DNA of 64,000 nucleotides from Anseranas semipalmata (lineage: Eukaryota; Chordata; Aves; Anseriformes; Anseranatidae): contig VXAA01005234.1 of NCBI GenBank assembly GCA_013399115.1, positions 598,821-662,820 on the forward strand, written 5' to 3'. This document shows, piece by piece, positions 1 through 31,000 of this stretch; the first letter of the stretch is position 1, and every line of letters begins with the position of its first letter. A program made the position numbers and the translations under genes. The notes under the pieces were generated by a model that worked only from the letters and a program-made list of their open reading frames with translations, did not search any database and had not been told where the DNA came from.

Positions 1-1641
<1,641 letters not shown>

Positions 1642-1975
1642 AGGGATGGACTTCACTGTGCTGCAAACACAAACTTTGAGGAAGCAAAAGAGAAGACAAT
1701 CCTTTTCTGTGCTGCAGGATGCTGACGTGACTGCAGACTTACGCAAGGACCTAACGTAACAGAACATCAGCTTGGGCCAGCTGCTGCTGCATGATGTTAT
1801 TTAAAAAGACATTTTTTTATATGGGTCACAGGAACTAACGAGAACCTTCTCCAGGTGTCGCTGGAGTATGTCACCCCAGGAAGGTGTTCACATGCTCCAG
1901 GCAAAAGCTCTCCGTGGTGTGTATTCTAACCCTGGCTTTGCTGTAAAATAAAACACAGAAACATGCTAAGTAGAA
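1642..1975 (+). other. MEGF11: MEGF11 proximal 3' UTR with poly(A) signal
   Basis: Noncoding sequence after the MEGF11 stop. A canonical AATAAA lies at 1947-1952, about 310 bases past the stop. Further AATAAA hexamers occur downstream (for example 3884-3889), so longer 3' ends are possible. Which one is used cannot be told from sequence. Confidence 0.5.
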
Positions 1976-4900
1976 GGACTTAGAGACGTACATTTCTACC
2001 AACTGCATCAAAAAAACTTGTACTGTGAGAACAAGGTGACTAGGAATACACTGGAATATATTTTACATCTTTGTCATGGAAATGGACGTTTTTCTGAATG
2101 AAAGCAGGGAAGCTTGTCATTTCACTGTCTGGAAATTTCATTTACTGCCATCACCATGTGCATCCTGTGCAGATCATGCTTGGAAATTAGCGCTGATATG
2201 TTCATCTTTATATTCAGTACCAGGGTATTTGAGTAGAGGAATATTACCACAGACACATTCTGTGCAGGTTTTAAAATCTAACATCTTGACAAATGTCCAG
2301 TCAATGACTGGAGTTTAAACAATGAGTCTCATACCCAGCTTACCACACTTTTCACAAGCTATAAATACTTTGATTGGTACAGCTATACTTTAATTTTCCT
2401 TATACGGCTTCTTTTTATTAGACAAATGCACCAGCTTTGTCAGGCAGTGGAAGCCGACACACCTTCATTTACTTCCCTGGGACACTGCAGGTTTGCACAG
2501 ACTAACCCTGGCTTGGTTTCCTTTCCTAATGCTAGGACGCGTTGGCTTCTCTAGACCAGCTTTACAAACCACCTCATTGGGATTCACCTGACAGCATGCC
2601 ATTTATGACACCCTTTAATTTGGTGTGCATTACCATGTAGTGCAACTTTATTTGTTGATGGTTCTACCTGAAACATCATTAAATTGAGCTGAAACTGGGT
2701 TTTCTTTTTCAGCAGCTGTTTGTGAAATAATTATCAAGGGGTTGACCTATGGTAAAGTTTTGGACTAAGCCACCATGATTTTATTTTTTTGTAATCTTTA
2801 TTGACCTAGAAAGTAGAATACTTGCCGTTAAGCACTTCCTTGTAGATTTTGAGCATGAAGTAGTATTGATTCTAAGTATGTAATTTTATTAGGCAAACGT
2901 GGAAGTAGCAAGATGATTGCCTCTTAAATATAAAGAATTCTGTTGCACAGTTGCCAGTCTGATGGAAGCAGAAGAGAACGAAACCAACACCAGGCAGTTT
3001 GCTCAAAGCACGATCACTCATGTAGCTGCTGCTCTAGGGGACTGCTACGAGGAGCCTCCCAGCTCAGAGGCAGCGGCTTGAACTCGGCTCCGAGTCAGAT
3101 TGGGCATCGGATCACTGGGAGCGCTGTGGGCCGGGCGGTACCGAGCCCCTGGGCACCCCTGGGTGCTCACGTCAGGGTGCGGGAGCCCCAGCGCTGTTCT
3201 ACCGGAGGAGCCAGGGCGCCATGGGGTGCTCGGGTCGGCTCTGAACCCCTCTGTGCAAACCAGGAGCTTGGCAGTGAGACAGCTGAGCTGAGCCCAGAGA
3301 TCCCCCCAGGCTCGCAGAGAAGCAGATTCTCATGTTGCAGGATAATGCCTAAGTATTTACATGAATGCTGCATGCGTGCATGGGGGCGATGACTGATCAG
3401 CAATAGTAATTTTATTTTCCAGGAAAGCCTTATTTGAGATGTAGCTAGACAATTATTTTGTAGGGCCAGTAGGGATATATTTTGCATACATGTATGGAAA
3501 GACTTACCTCAAAAATAGCAAGAGAAAGGCAGTTTGACAAGGAATCCTCTGGTTAGAGACCTACCTTGGCATCTAGCACAAACAGTCTCAGCTGCCAGCC
3601 TGACCAATGTCTGTGTGTGTTGCTGTAAAGTTTGAGAGGAAAGAGCAGAGATGGGCTCAGGTGTTTTTTTTTTCCTCTTTTTTTTTTTTTCTCAAAGCTG
3701 GAGTTTGGAACCAAATGCAACAATGTGCATAGAGCTTAATAGGGGAAAAAAAATAAAAGCAAATACCTTCTTGTATATTAGCATTAGCTTAGAAAATAGG
3801 CACCAAAATGGCAATACTTTTTTAAGGCAAGACAGATTTGTAATATATTTGTTCACTGTGCGAAGGTATTCTACCTTGTACAAAATAAATTGAATTTCTC
3901 TCAACGTGTATTTCCCAAACGTACTCATTTGCAGACCAAAACTTTCAACGCATGCTCAGCTCCGAGTTCTCCACATGACAGTGCTGGCTGCAGGGGGGCT
4001 GTCCACTTCTTCATGGAAAACCCCACGGGCAGCAGGCTTACAAGCCAGAAGCTGGTTTCTCTGTTGCAGGACTCCTCAGAAAACACAATGGCATAATTCA
4101 GACTGCAATTTGAGTTCGTTTTGAGTAAGGCAAACTTTAAAACAAAATATAGCTGGAAAAGCAGGTATCTTTCTCACAATTCTGGTAGCGCCCGTTCCCA
4201 GCAGTTTAACCTTAGCAGGTCTGAGCGAGACCGCGGTGACACACAAACGCAGCCGTGGGCTCTCACGCACCTATGGAGAGGCGACTGCAGCCGCAGGCCT
4301 CTCTCCGATGTTTCCGCAACACATTTCAGTGCGTGGCCCGGCAGCGCCCCGTGACAGCAGCAGGTTGCAGCGCCTTGGGGTGGGCGCAGGAGGACACCAG
4401 CCAGCAGTGACCCCGGTGCACCCAGCAGTGATGGGACCAGGCACACTGCAGCCACCTCAGCATCCCGCGGAGCCTGATCCATAAATCATGAGCGTGGATC
4501 TGCAGCAGAAACACCTTCAGAACTGATGACTCCAAGGCAATGCAGCAGACTGCTACACATTGAAGCTTTTTCAATATTTGTGCTTCATATTTCTAAAAAT
4601 CTTGTTAACTAAAGCCCAGCATGTAATCCTCTTACCTGACAAGCCACACTCCGTAAGCTATTAAAGTCCGGAAACTCATCAGGTTTGAACTGATAGAAAA
4701 AGTAATTCTAGTTTAATAAAAATGTCTTTAAATCAGAACAATTCCACATCCGTTCTGCTTAAGAGTCAGAACCTCAACTCCCGTCACACAGGAGCACTGA
4801 TACCCACCAGACAGCTTTGGAATTGTTAAGGCTGGGTCTTTCAAATATGTAAATGATAGCAAAAGCTCTCGGCAAGTAAAGCCAATTTTGCACCATTATG

Positions 4901-6465
4901 CACAGCTCCCAGAAACTCAGAAAGCTCATTTCAGGGCCCGAAAGCAATATCTATTATAATCAGTCAGCTCCTATTAGCAGAGAAGAGACACTTCAGAACG
5001 TAAGTAATGCCAATTACAACAGAGATGATTAATCGGCAGCTTAGTGGGAACAATACCCCGTTGGGTCAGTGTGCAGACTGGACGGTGTCTTGCACTGTCT
5101 GTCCAAAAGCACTTTGTGATGTACCTCCTGATCCCAGAGTGTCCCCCAGCCTGGGGCCAGCTGGCACCGCTGCCACGCCACCGCAGCGCTCAGTCAGGAG
5201 GAAGCGTTACAAAACCATAGAAAACAAGGCAAAGGCTTTAACAGGTAAGAAGTTATATCTTTGTACGTGTACCATTTAATTGTGCTTTAGAAGTCAACAG
5301 CTTATGAAGGCTTTACAAGCTATTGAATGAAAATTTTGAATTCCATGTTGCAGCAGTTCATAATTACAGAACCCGTTTTTGCAAGGCATTTCTGTCTAAG
5401 GCCTGTTTTAGGATTATTAATTGTAAAGTTCTGATGAGAATAATTAAGAGTTCTTACTTTGCCAAACAGCACACTCAGCCATTTCACAGCTGCCTGGGAC
5501 TTGAACACAGCACTGGTTGCTGCGATGCGGAGGAGGAAGCACGTGCACCCACACCGACACCGCGTGGGGCAGAGGTGGCTGGGGCCTCCAGCTGGGGTTT
5601 GCGCTCCAACAGGCTCCGCTGCATTTGCATTTACTGCAGAAGGAAGCATCTTGCATAAAACCATACGAAATCCAAGCCTGATGTGACAGCTGAGTCAGGC
5701 TGTCTGCTTAAGTGAATCAGAAAAGGAAGCAAAGTGAAACTCAGCCTTCATTTCCAGTTGACAAATTTAGAACTTGGCTGCCCTGGTAATTTGGTTAATT
5801 CCAAAATACACTCCTGTCTGGCCACAGAAAGTGCTCCGAGAACAGTTCCCACAGTGAGCCAGGGCCCCGTCTTACACCTTCTCCTCAAACTCTCCTGCAA
5901 TACCAAAACGGCCCCAAAACACTGGTTCAGGCAGCACGCCTCGGCACCCGCCGCTGCTGCGCTGCCACATGCACTCTGGGTGACTTCCACCCGAGAGGCT
6001 GCCGGGGCTCCGCTCACAGCTCTCAGCTGCAACCTGCCTCCTACAGCACCACTGCTTCAACAGAAGGCAACAAGGAGGGGAACAAAAAACTTAAACCATT
6101 TCCCGTAGAAGGCAGTATTTTGCCATTCCACAGAGTTTTCTTACTGATGGCAACGTGGAAAAATCAGGAGGTTTGTAAAAGCTATCCAGGGGTTTGACTA
6201 GAGAGAGCCCACAGACTTTTCACAGCATAAAAGGTTCCTGGAGCTGCCAAACTGTCATGACTATGAGCTGTATCGGCCCCAAAAAGCTGCAGGCCTGCTC
6301 TGAGTGAAGAAGGCAACCGTGCTCCTGGAAGGGAACTGAAAGGAGCATGTGAGCACTTCTACTTCGGTGTCTTCTCATAGCCTGTTCCAAGAAGTTTACT
6401 AGTTTCCAGCAAGTAAAACCCTTCAAGTCAAGTCCCAGTTCTCCCAAAAAGTGCACCCAACACCG
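1976..6465. other. MEGF11-RAB11A intergenic or extended 3' UTR
   Basis: About 4.5 kb between two convergent genes. No exon with recognisable protein content was found on either strand. It is mostly AT-rich, with CpG-rich patches at about 3050-3300, 4185-4420 and, more weakly, 5500-5630. Short homopolymer runs occur near 3660-3695. Part may be distal MEGF11 3' UTR. Confidence 0.5.
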
Positions 6466-8063
6466 TACTGAGTCGTCCCCTGTAATTCTTTATTAGAATC
6501 ATGGATGAATATCTTTTAAATCAATCAATCTAAAAAAATAATGAATCAAGTTACAGTACATGCATAAAATACAAATTAATTTACAAACAGATCAAAATAG
6601 CATCTTCAGAACTAATACTAGGAGGAGAAATGGATTAAATAAAACAAGAAGTGACTGACTACAGCAATGCCTTCCGTGTGCCTTACACATCATGAGCACC
6701 GCAAGACAGAAAGGTTGGGTAAGAAATGCAGCTGGTAGTGCCTACCCAAATTTGGATGTTCCAAGTGGGTCATATCAGAGTTTGAGAAACGTCCTCTACA
6801 AACAGTTACCTCCTGTAATTGTACAAACAACTGCAGGCATTTATACAAACAGTTCTTTTAAATCCAGCAGAAATTCAGTGCTGATAGCCCCCAAATCTCA
6901 ATATTAATGGCATGTTTGGGAATAGCACATACTGTATGATATGCAGTGGTTTCAGAGTGCAGCGACAGAAGGCACAGTTTATGTATCCCTGAACAAGCTA
7001 ATTGAACAGACAATTTGTACTGCGCGACAGACTACAGACTGAATGCATCCAATAAAAAAAGCTACTCCAGATGGTTTTGTTAAAGAACATGTACCAAACC
7101 ACTGGAACCATTTAAAAATACTGGATGACACAGAACTGAAAACTAAGACCAGGTAGTAGAAGTTACTGATTCATCAACTCAAGCATTTGAATATATTAAT
7201 GTATGTGGCATGTACTAATATAGGTGATATGCAATATGTGACAACAACCTTCAAGTCTGTGTACAAGGAAAGAAAAAAGGCATCCTCAAATCCTGATACC
7301 ACCAGCACTGTGGAGGCCAAGTCTCAGGCAACACAAAAACATGCTGCAAGTTCCAGTATTAGAGCGACCCTCAAGCAGTGAAACAGCTCGTGCTCCTCCT
7401 TACTTCAAGGGGCACCTCACATGGAGTCCCACCCGTGTCTCCCCAGCCAGCGTCACACCACGACCTCCTGTGCAGCAGGTGCCAAACCACAAAAGCTCAT
7501 TCACAGGTAGCAAGAACCCTGCTGCTTGTTTGCAAGAAATTCTCTTCCCCCCCATAATATTCTATAGGAAATCCTCAATTTGACAATCAGAAGATGTAGC
7601 CAAAAACATTCAACTTTACATTAAAAGTGCACTTCAGAGCAAGAGGCATTTCATCAAGCTTTAGATGCAGTATACAACACCTTAAGACAAGGAAAGATCT
7701 CCTGCCCAGAGATATTTTCCTAGTTAACCTGACAATAATTGTTTTGCAAGGAGCAGAGTAACATCTTCAAGTGCTCACTAAATGTGTCTGTGCTCTGACT
7801 AGCGGGCATCACGTTGGAAAGAGATGAGTTCAGTTCCAAACAATTTACTGAACCAAAACCGACAAGTCGGTGTTGGGAAAATACTGCAGCCACGTAGAAG
7901 CAAGAGATTTATAAACAATGAAATCAAAGTGTTTAAGACATGGAGAAATTCAGAAGGAATAAGCAGTAACTGAACACAAGAAAGTAACCACAAGAATTAC
8001 AAATATATTTAAATCTTGGACCTGGGGAATATACACAGCCTTTTAGGAAAGAATGAACAATTC
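6466..8063 (-). other. RAB11A: RAB11A 3' UTR
   Basis: Sequence after the RAB11A stop on the minus strand down to the poly(A) signal at 6489-6494. It is AT-rich and uninterrupted by repeats. A length near 1.6 kb is plausible for this gene. The exact cleavage site, and any earlier alternative ones, cannot be fixed from sequence alone. Confidence 0.6.
6489..6494 (-). promoter_or_regulatory. RAB11A: RAB11A poly(A) signal AATAAA
   Basis: A TTTATT on the plus strand reads AATAAA on the RAB11A strand, about 1.57 kb past the stop. It is the best candidate for the main 3' end; weaker or earlier signals may also be used. Confidence 0.5.
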
Positions 8064-24651
<16,588 letters not shown>

Positions 24652-24985
24652 GGTGCGGGGCGCCGAGGGCCGTGACAGGACGGGGAGCGGGAGCCGGGCC
24701 CCTCCCTGCAGCCGCCTCAGCGCTTCCGCGCTCTGCCCGCCCACGGCGAGGCCCTTCCAGGGCAGCGCCGACAAGCGCTTCCGGGCAGCGCCACCGCCCC
24801 GCCCGGCCTTAAAGGGACGGCGCCGCCGACAGGGCGGGCCCTGGGCTCCGCTCGGCGCCAGCCGGACCCCGGCGGGCAGCCCCTGTCCCCACACAGCACC
24901 CACGGCTCCGGGGCGCGCTGCGGCGGGAGCGGGCACGGGCCTGGGGAAGGGACTAGAGGCGGCCGGGGCGGGGTGTTGTCGCAGT

Positions 24986-25057
24986 GGTTCCATGGTGTAA
25001 TGGTTAGCACTCTGGACTCTGAATCCAGCGATCCGAGTTCAAATCTCGGTGGAACCT
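24986..25057 (+). tRNA. tRNA-Gln-CTG: tRNA-Gln, anticodon CTG (CUG)
   Basis: A complete 72-base nuclear tRNA. The acceptor stem pairs GGTTCCA with TGGAACC (plus the discriminator T). The anticodon stem is CTGGA/TCCAG around loop CTCTGAA, with the anticodon at 25019-25021. The T arm is CCGAG/CTCGG around TTCAAAT. There is no intron and no encoded CCA, as expected for a eukaryotic gene. Internal A-box and B-box elements are intact. It delivers glutamine at CAG codons. It is transcribed away from RAB11A, and its 5' end lies about 335 bases from the RAB11A start codon. Confidence 0.98.
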
Positions 25058-25061
25058 AGAA

Positions 25062-25073
25062 TTTTCTTTTTTT
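25062..25073 (+). terminator. RNA polymerase III terminator of tRNA-Gln
   Basis: A TTTT at 25062-25065 and a seven-T run at 25067-25073 begin four bases after the mature tRNA end. Runs of four or more T are the standard Pol III stop signal, so the tRNA gene looks functional. Confidence 0.85.
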
Positions 25074-25079
25074 CCCGCC

Positions 25080-25099
25080 TTTTTTTTTTTTTTTTTTTT
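25080..25099. repeat. Poly(T) tract, 20 bases
   Basis: A homopolymer just past the tRNA terminator, followed by an AT repeat (ATATATATAA). It may act as a backup Pol III terminator, or be the reversed A-tail of an old retrotransposed fragment. No flanking duplication was recognised. Confidence 0.85.
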
Positions 25100-28000
25100 A
25101 ATATATATAATCTAATAATCTCCAGAAACACTCCGTTCTCCCCTCCCCTGTGGGCTCCTGCATACTCACAGCATAACAGCCACACCTCATGTCTTCCTTC
25201 GGTTGCATCTTTTCCCATCCAAGGCATGGGAACCCTCCTCCTGCCATTGCAGGCCAGTGGCAGCTCGGCAGGGGCTTGCTTCCACAGGGAGAAGGCTCCA
25301 GAGCTGCCTGCAGCCCCGCTAAAATTGGGGTGGGTTAGAGGGAAGCCTACCAGATCTCACAGATCTGTCCACAGCCAGGGCAAGAGCAGTGCTCAAAGCC
25401 AACAGCGCTCAACATGGAGCTTGTGCAGGAGATATCAGCAAGCTCTTTGGCTTCATGAGGCACAAAACATGGCCTCTGGGACCATGGGGAGGTGGCAGCA
25501 GCTGAAGCACTGGTCTGAGGCATCTGAAGAGGAAAGACTCGAGGATTTGTCTGTGACATGTTCAAAGGAGAATATGGAAAAATACAGCAAAGTTAACTTT
25601 GGAATGAAGGAGCTGGAAGCAGAAGGAGTAAAAGGCATACGTATATACGTATTTGCATTTTATGTGAGGTCTTCTGGGGGGAAACCAGCCCTGCCGAAGG
25701 GCAACTTGAAGCACCTGAGAGGGTGAGCGCAGCCCCGCGGGAGGGCTTGCTCCCTCACAGTTTGTATCAGGACAGCCGGGTTTCCGCCCATTCCAGCGCC
25801 CAGAGGAACCACAGGCCCCCTGCCCACCATGGCCCCGCTGCCCACCCAGCTTCTCTGTGCTCAGGAGCCGGTTCCCCTCGTCTGCTCCTGTGCCAGGAGA
25901 GATGTCGGCTTTGTCGTCGGCTTGCCCTGGTGCAGGCTGGAGGCCTAAATAGAAGAGGATAAAAATAGCACTGGTGCCCAGATGATTAAACCAAGGCCCT
26001 TAGACCTCGCTCTGTTTTCACCGGCTTGCCGCGAGTAGTGGCAGTATGTTAGCCATCTCGGCAGTCAGTGGCCACGTTATCGTTTCTGTGTGAGGAAAGA
26101 AACCCCCAGGCATCCGTGGCAGCGCTGTGCATCAGTTACCGTCTGCTGGGATGATAATGAGCCATAACCTGATCGTTTCCGCTTAAAAATGCTTCACGCT
26201 GCCTCAGAGCTTCTGAGTGAAGAAAACAAGACTCTAATAACAAAGATATGCGGGGTGTAATCGAACCCCACTCAAATATTGGAGAACCTAAGCAGGAGCA
26301 TCGGGGTCTGGGCTCACCCCACATGCTGCCACCGGCCTCTGGCGAGTCCCCGGCAGATCCTGAACACCTTTAGATCGATCCTTTTTATCTCCAGATGAAC
26401 CCAGAACACCCAAAATCTAGAGTCTGAAAGTGCTGGTCCCACTCCTGCCACTTGCAGAAGTTACTCTACTGCACTGAGCCGTGCACTGAAATTAATAATG
26501 AATACTTGTATATGTAGAGGCTGGGGTATATTTATAGCTGTGTAGTTAAGATTTCCATCTTACATCTTATTTGCAGTCCTCCATTGAACTTTATCATTAG
26601 AAAACTGTTAATTTTAACATGATGTTTCTCAGGCCTATTTTCACCCTCCAGAAATGCTACTAGTTTCAAAAAATTAAAAATAACACAGAATAAGTATTTT
26701 TAGTTATCCTTCTGTAAGAGTTGTTCTCATTTTTGTGTTTTGGGGTTTGTTTGTCAGCTGGGAGCTGGGAAACACCCTTTATTTACATTTTTCATATGTG
26801 TAACCATTACTTCCTCTTGCACCAAATTGCAGATGTTCCTCAGCTGGAACCGTCTCATCCAACATGAGACTTTAGGGCACATTATGAGGGCAATGTGTCT
26901 TCTGGCTGAACTAATAATCATGGTCCCTACATTGCTGTACCGTTATCACTTGTTGAACTTAAAGAAGACATTAAGAAGCAGAGGCATTTTTGCCCACGAT
27001 GTAACACAAAAATTTCCACAGATTGCCACGTATATGAGCAGCAGCAGGGGTTATTTCCAGCTAAGCCGGTTTAATGTATTTGATCATTTTGGTTAAATGT
27101 GTTCTTCATAGTGCAGAGAGGCAAAACTGAAACAGCAGTAAGAACTACAGATCCAAACAGGAGTCAGCTGACAGCAGTACATGAGGATTAAAGTCTTATA
27201 TTCTGTTCAGTCCTGGGTTAATTTTGTTCCTGCTCAGGCAAGCCCAAGATGAGAATATACAAACCCTCAGGAAATGTTACTGTCAGCAAGGAGAGTTTTT
27301 GGCTGCTCTGCTCTTCCTTTGTGTCCCCTCCTGGAGCATGCTGCTGCAGTTATGGGATGGCCTGGGACACCTCCCACGCAACTGAAACATGGCCAAAAAG
27401 CAGAGGTCAGGCCTGAAATAACAGAGGACTGTGTGCTCTGGGACTGACAGCTTTTAATGTGAGAAAAGTCATTCAGCACTGGCATTTCTGCTGCATTAAT
27501 TGCCATTAGTGTCATCCTTGTGGGAACACTAAATTCATTGCAAACCTTGAATTAGTGCTGTCTCGTAATTCTTCAGTTTGTACTTGGACACAACGATTTG
27601 TAGAGGCAGCACATTCCAAGCAGCTGGAGCAGAGACAAGGAATGACACTCAGCTGGCCCATGGATGCTCAATTTACCGAAGAAAAGAAGCAGAGGTCACA
27701 CTCATAACTGCGTATTTGCGGTTCAGTTCTGTAAATTCATAGAGCAGCTGCCAAAAAGGCCCCAGCTTTTGCCTCAGCAGCACCATTAACGTGCAGATGT
27801 GTGCTGGGCTATCAGCGCAGAGCCGCTCATCCCCAGGCACTGTGCATCAGGCTCCGTCCGCACACCCTCACTTCATCCTCCTAATTCTCTCCTGTCACTG
27901 ACTTCTGAGAGAAATCCTGGGTGAATAAAAGTAAGGGAAATTTTACCACCATCTTCAATGCTTGTAGCGTTCCCATGAGGTCAAGGTCTCTCTGCGGGAA

Positions 28001-31000
28001 ACACCAGCTGAATTTGCCATGGAAATAGAAGAATGGGAGACAAGGATGGACAGCATTTGCTGCTGGTCCCAGCATTTCTGGATTCTGTCTTCCCCACGTG
28101 CAGTTTGCAAAGCCCTTCACTTTGCAAAGTGCAGCGAAAGATTTGGATTTGGAAGTTGCAATAACTCAAAGTTGTCCTTGAATGGCTGTTGACCCAAATT
28201 CTTGTTTCCCAGATGAAAGGAGCCACTGGCTTCCCCAGGCAGAAGGCAGGAAGGACAAGAGCGAAGCCCCGCAACCTACTCCGTTCTATCAGAGGAGAAA
28301 TATTTCCTGAGGGGGAAATCCAATCAATACTTTCCAATTTTCACACAAGCCATGAATCATTGCAATTATGCAGAGATAATTCATGCTTTCCAATCCAGCT
28401 GTTAAATTAGAGAAAAGCAGACTCTTAGCACTCACTACCCTTAGCTTGACATGTCAGTCAGAAAAGCAAACTTCAAGTGTAAAATAGATCAACAGAAATA
28501 ATAATAGAAAAACTCTTTTTTAAACTCTGGACCAAATTAAAGGGTTTATGATGTACAAGGAGTTCTATTTTTTCAGGTGATTCTGTGCCAGATAGTAGTA
28601 ATAAAAATTCACGGAGTTGATTTTTCTGATGATAATTACTTGAATTCCTGCATACGCTCTATTCTTTTTCTAGTGCCACAGCTCATAGAAGAAGAAATGG
28701 ACCCAATCAAAAATATTTCCTATGAACCAGCCTTTTCTTTCCTAACCCTGGAGTTGGAATAACAAAGGATCTGGAGCTGAATGTTGACCTATTCAAAGTC
28801 AAACCTCATCCTGGTTTTGCTCTTCTCCAGGGATCTGTACAGCACTGAAGAAAGAGTGGGAAGGGAGCAGCTCTAGAAAAATTAACATTCTGGAAGCATT
28901 TTTTTGTTAGGCCAATATTGCAGTAAGCAGAAGGGAAGGAATATCTTCTGCACCCTTTGGGAACAGGAATCGAACACAACAGGCTCTATGACTTGGTGTT
29001 TCTTGTGATGACTGTCAGAATGAAGTCATCAGCTTCCTGCATCCCTTTTGGACTCAACACACATCTCCTAGTCTGTGTCTGTTGCCTCCAGAGACAAATT
29101 AGCAAGATAATACTGGCAGCTCCAGGATAACTGCTGGCCAAGATATAATTTCTGAGACATGGCTCAAAATCTTCTTACTCTTACTGACCTGAGACAGGAT
29201 TTTATTTCCTACCTAAGGCCAAAATCTACTTGCTGTTAGTATATATAATAGGAGTGTCACTACCAGACAAATACAATGTTGATGAGAGCAGTGCAAGTGT
29301 TATCACACTGCCCGTCATCTTCTAATTTGGATTCAAAGGGTCAGCCCTCGGGAAGGAAGGAGGCAGTCTGACTTCTGTGGCCAGTTCATTCACTGCTGAA
29401 ACAACCAGCAGAGCCGGCTGGCTGTGCTCAGCATGGCGATGCTTGTTGTGAAGCTCTACAATTATCCCGGGAGCCAGGCCGAGGCTATAAAACTTTGCTC
29501 ATTAAAATCATTAGAGAGCTGTCAGATGGAACAACTGGGATGGCTTTGATCTGGCAGAATACCCTTCCTCCTGCTCCCAGACCTTGGGAACCATCCAGTT
29601 CCCCATAATTATTTTTTTCAAGTCATTCAAACAATACTCATTGTTTTTTCATAGAGTGCAATAGCTTCTTGAGGCAAACTGGAGGCTATAACAGCTATAA
29701 CAAGATTAATTTATTAAATAGAAACCCTGATATTTCAACGATTCCTCCATAAATATGTTCATAGTTGGTTTTGCCAAGAAAATGATGAAATGCTGCTCAT
29801 AATCCCAAAGATATTCCCTATAAATCCACTAGGTGTCCTACTGTTTTCAAGTAATTAGGCTCAATTTTATTTTTATTTTTATTTATTTCCTATTTTTGCC
29901 AGTGAGAAATTAGTTTGAGTTTTTAGTGGAATTAGGTCTGGGTTTCCAGGTTGAAGAAACATATACGTATGGTTTGTGCGACAGCAGGACATCTGGCTCA
30001 CGGCGGCAGCTCTTTTGGCAAATGCCACTAATGTTTCCCACAGAGACCAACTCAAGGTTAGAGACTGGAAAAGAAAAAGGAAAAGAATCTGCCTTCCTCT
30101 CTTGGGAATGCTAAACAATGTCCATCAGAGCCAAATCCTCTCCTGAGTCAACCTTGGGCTGCTATTTATAGGACCGCTAAAGTGAGCCCAATGCTGACCT
30201 TAAAGGTGGTGGCAAAATGTGTCCTTAATCAGAGCCGCTCCACACAGGCTGCAGTTTTGACATTCCTGGTCACCGTTCCAGTCCTTGATGGGCTCCTGCT
30301 GCCTGCCAGCACTCACGCCTGTCTGCAAAGGCCAGCACGGCACCCGCTCACGAGGTGTCCTGTCACTTCAAACACGGAGGGCATGTCAAATATATACCAA
30401 GAAAAGCAGGCTGTAAAACAGCCAAAGGATAATTTTCTCATCCCAGAAAATACTTGGGGTGGAGTGCAGCCATCGTCAAGCTGCTTGGCTGCTCCTCCAT
30501 TGTGCAACCTGGAGCACATGTAGTGTATCAAGTCGTGCTGTTTGGGACATCCCGCAGCCACCCTGTTGCTTGCACTGAGTCTCAGCACGGCAATCTAAAT
30601 TTCCCTGAAACAGTCATCTCTGTAGACATGTAGAAAGCATTTTTCATTACACGTCTTTCAGTGCTCAGAAATGGGTATTTGCAACGTATCGGTGAGGGAT
30701 GACTACAAGGTGATTTTCTCGGTCTTGTCACAGAAGCACAAATCACACACTGTATAAACTCTATATAGCTTACTCTCTGCCAAGCGGTGGTTGTTGCATT
30801 TGCAAATTCCCCTCTCATTTACTCTAGCATGAGTGGGGAGCCACGTCTTGACCTTACCCCAAATCTACATGACACAAGTGAGGAGAAAATCAGGTTTGTT
30901 TTCCATTTAAAAAATGACGGAGGAAAAAAATGCTCTCAAACAATGAGTTTATCCCCTTTTCACTAGGTGCTTCATGGGCAGAAATACTGCCCACAGCTAT

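Noticed and set aside
26030..26060. Short similarity to the U4 snRNA 5' region (AGTGGCAGTAT...TAGCCA)
   Set aside because: About 17 of 19 bases agree with U4 as remembered, but the following sequence does not match and no Sm site or stems follow. At best it is a tiny pseudogene scrap; more likely it is chance.
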